Source of the DNA: Paenibacillus nasutitermitis
Lineage (GTDB): Bacteria > Bacillota > Bacilli > Paenibacillales > Paenibacillaceae
Direction: 5' to 3'
Length of the DNA stretch: 64,000 nt
Assembly (NCBI RefSeq): GCF_014641075.1
Contig: NZ_BMHP01000002.1
Coordinates: 930,001-994,000, forward strand
The notes under the pieces are model-generated. The model did no database searches. It worked only from the letters and a program-made list of their open reading frames with translations, and was not told the DNA's origin. The translations under genes and the position numbers were made by a program. Positions 63,305 through 64,000 of this stretch are shown here, in pieces; within the stretch, counting starts at the first letter, position 1, and the number at the start of each line of letters is the position of its first letter.

Positions 63305-63508
63305 TTATTGAAAAAGAAAGATCGTTTTAATTTCCCGAAACAGCTCGTCGAGCAGCCTGATCACCATAAACAGCACAACGACAAATCCGATGAGCGTTAC
63401 CCAATGCGCCATATCTTCTTTCCCCATCTGTTTCAGCACAGTATGGATCATGGCGATAATAATGCCTATCCCGGCAATTTGAAATATGGCGCTAACATCC
63501 ATGTTCAT
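63305..63508 (-). CDS. spoIIIAC: Stage III sporulation protein AC
   Basis: 67 residues from ATG 63508 (GGGGTG 9 bases upstream). Two membrane segments; IFQIAGIGIIIAMIHTVLKQMGKEDMAHWVTLIGF is the family core (residues about 7-41). Length matches B. subtilis (68). Confidence 0.94.
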   Translation of the reverse strand: MNMDVSAIFQIAGIGIIIAMIHTVLKQMGKEDMAHWVTLIGFVVVLFMVIRLLDELFREIKTIFLFQ

Positions 63509-63524
63509 TGTTTTAGGCACCCCA

Positions 63525-64000
63525 CTAAACGATCAAAATGACGACAAGCGCCGCGATGAGGACGCCAAGGCTTTTCCACATCTTCTCGTATCGCGCTTGA
63601 TCATCCCGCGCCCCATCCTCTTCCGCTTTCAATTGCTGCACCGCAAGACGCATATGCTTGATTTGGTCGTCCCGATCGCTGATGCCAAGTGTCGATCCCA
63701 ATCGGATCAATGCCGTTCTCTCAGGTGTTTTCATTGCCGTACCCGGCCAATGATCGGCGATCGAAAGTTCCCAGCATTCCCGGAATGATAATCCCTGCGG
63801 CTGATTGATCCGCTCCTTCACCCCCCTGAATATCGAAGCTCCAGGGTCAGGAAGATGCAGGGCACAACGTTCGAAAGCGTCCGGCAGCGGTGTAAAGCCG
63901 TAACCGATTTCGGTTTCAAGACGCTGCACCGCTTGAATCAATTGGCGGATTTGGCGCGGCCTTGCCGCGTAACGGGAAGCCTGCATAAAACCGATCATCG
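63525..64000 (-). CDS. spoIIIAB: Stage III sporulation protein AB (partial, 5' end outside window)
   Basis: About 158 residues visible; the family N-terminal membrane segment lies past base 64000. Seen: RYAARPRQIRQLIQAVQRLETEIGYGFTPLPDAF, LIRLGSTLGISDRDDQIKHMRLAVQQLK and a C-terminal membrane segment (SLGVLIAALVVILIV), matching SpoIIIAB. It precedes spoIIIAC by 16 bases, so the operon continues beyond the window with spoIIIAA. Confidence 0.93.
   Translation of the reverse strand, partial: MIGFMQASRYAARPRQIRQLIQAVQRLETEIGYGFTPLPDAFERCALHLPDPGASIFRGVKERINQPQGLSFRECWELSIADHWPGTAMKTPERTALIRLGSTLGISDRDDQIKHMRLAVQQLKAEEDGARDDQARYEKMWKSLGVLIAALVVILIV

Overview
The window looks like a chromosomal segment of a spore-forming, low-GC-lineage Gram-positive of the Paenibacillaceae (Paenibacillus or a close relative). 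The evidence is the gene content (sigF, spoIIAA/AB, spoVA genes, spoIIM, spo0A, spoIVB, the spoIIIA operon) and a gene order that follows the Bacillus subtilis lysA-spoVA-spoIIA-dacF-xerD-fur-spoIIM-nudF and bkd-spo0A-spoIVB-recN-argR-dxs-nusB-accC-spoIIIA neighbourhoods. Almost every core gene lies on the minus strand. The genus call is inference; no rRNA marker is present.

Layout. 1-2.05 kb: riboflavin genes ribE (cut by the window edge) and ribD under an FMN riboswitch. 2.4-3.4 kb: a tiny YjcZ-like membrane peptide, an unknown protein and several hairpins. 3.4-12.6 kb: ppiB, lysA, spoVAF-spoVAB-spoVAA, the sigF-spoIIAB-spoIIAA switch and dacF, interrupted by two intergenic tandem arrays (42 and 43 bp). 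12.8-21.4 kb: an accessory carbohydrate island (FAD oxidoreductase, AraC regulator, a four-gene sugar-acid operon and two GntR regulators) sitting between dacF and pdp. 21.5-26.5 kb: nucleoside catabolism (pdp, punA, deoB) with an embedded Spo0E-like gene, then xerD and a DUF4227 gene. 26.6-34.2 kb: ald, a subtilase, fur, spoIIM, an EndoQ-like nuclease, nudF, an M20 peptidase and the miniprotein Prli42. 34.1-40.5 kb: lpdV-bkdAA-bkdAB-bkdB with lipB as last gene, and a DUF2627 gene. 40.7-42.1 kb: a ClpP paralogue behind an ECF-type sigma factor. 42.4-58.7 kb: spo0A, spoIVB, recN, argR, an unknown protein, tlyA, dxs, ispA, xseB, xseA, folD, nusB, DUF2273, amaP, an Asp23 protein, accC and accB. 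58.7-59.3 kb: a 69-bp tandem array inside the likely accBC leader. 59.3-64 kb: spoIIIAH to spoIIIAB, cut by the window edge.

How the genes work together. Sporulation proteins here cover entry (Spo0A, a Spo0E-like phosphatase), forespore sigma-F control (SpoIIAA/AB/SigF), the engulfment machinery (SpoIIM), the feeding-tube complex (SpoIIIAB-AH), mother-cell signalling (SpoIVB) and spore DPA uptake/germination (SpoVAA, AB, AF). The island is best read as a non-phosphorylative deoxy-sugar acid route (dehydratase, SDR dehydrogenase, diketo-acid hydrolase). BKD genes plus LipB make and lipoylate branched-chain acyl-CoA dehydrogenase.

Most unusual features: three exact-period tandem arrays in noncoding DNA, a dispersed composite repeat placed just upstream of both ppiB and folD, absence of spoVAC/AD/AE from the spoVA cluster, and the long acidic extension of SpoVAF. 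Start codons were often moved inward to the codon that has a good ribosome-binding site; these choices are by eye.
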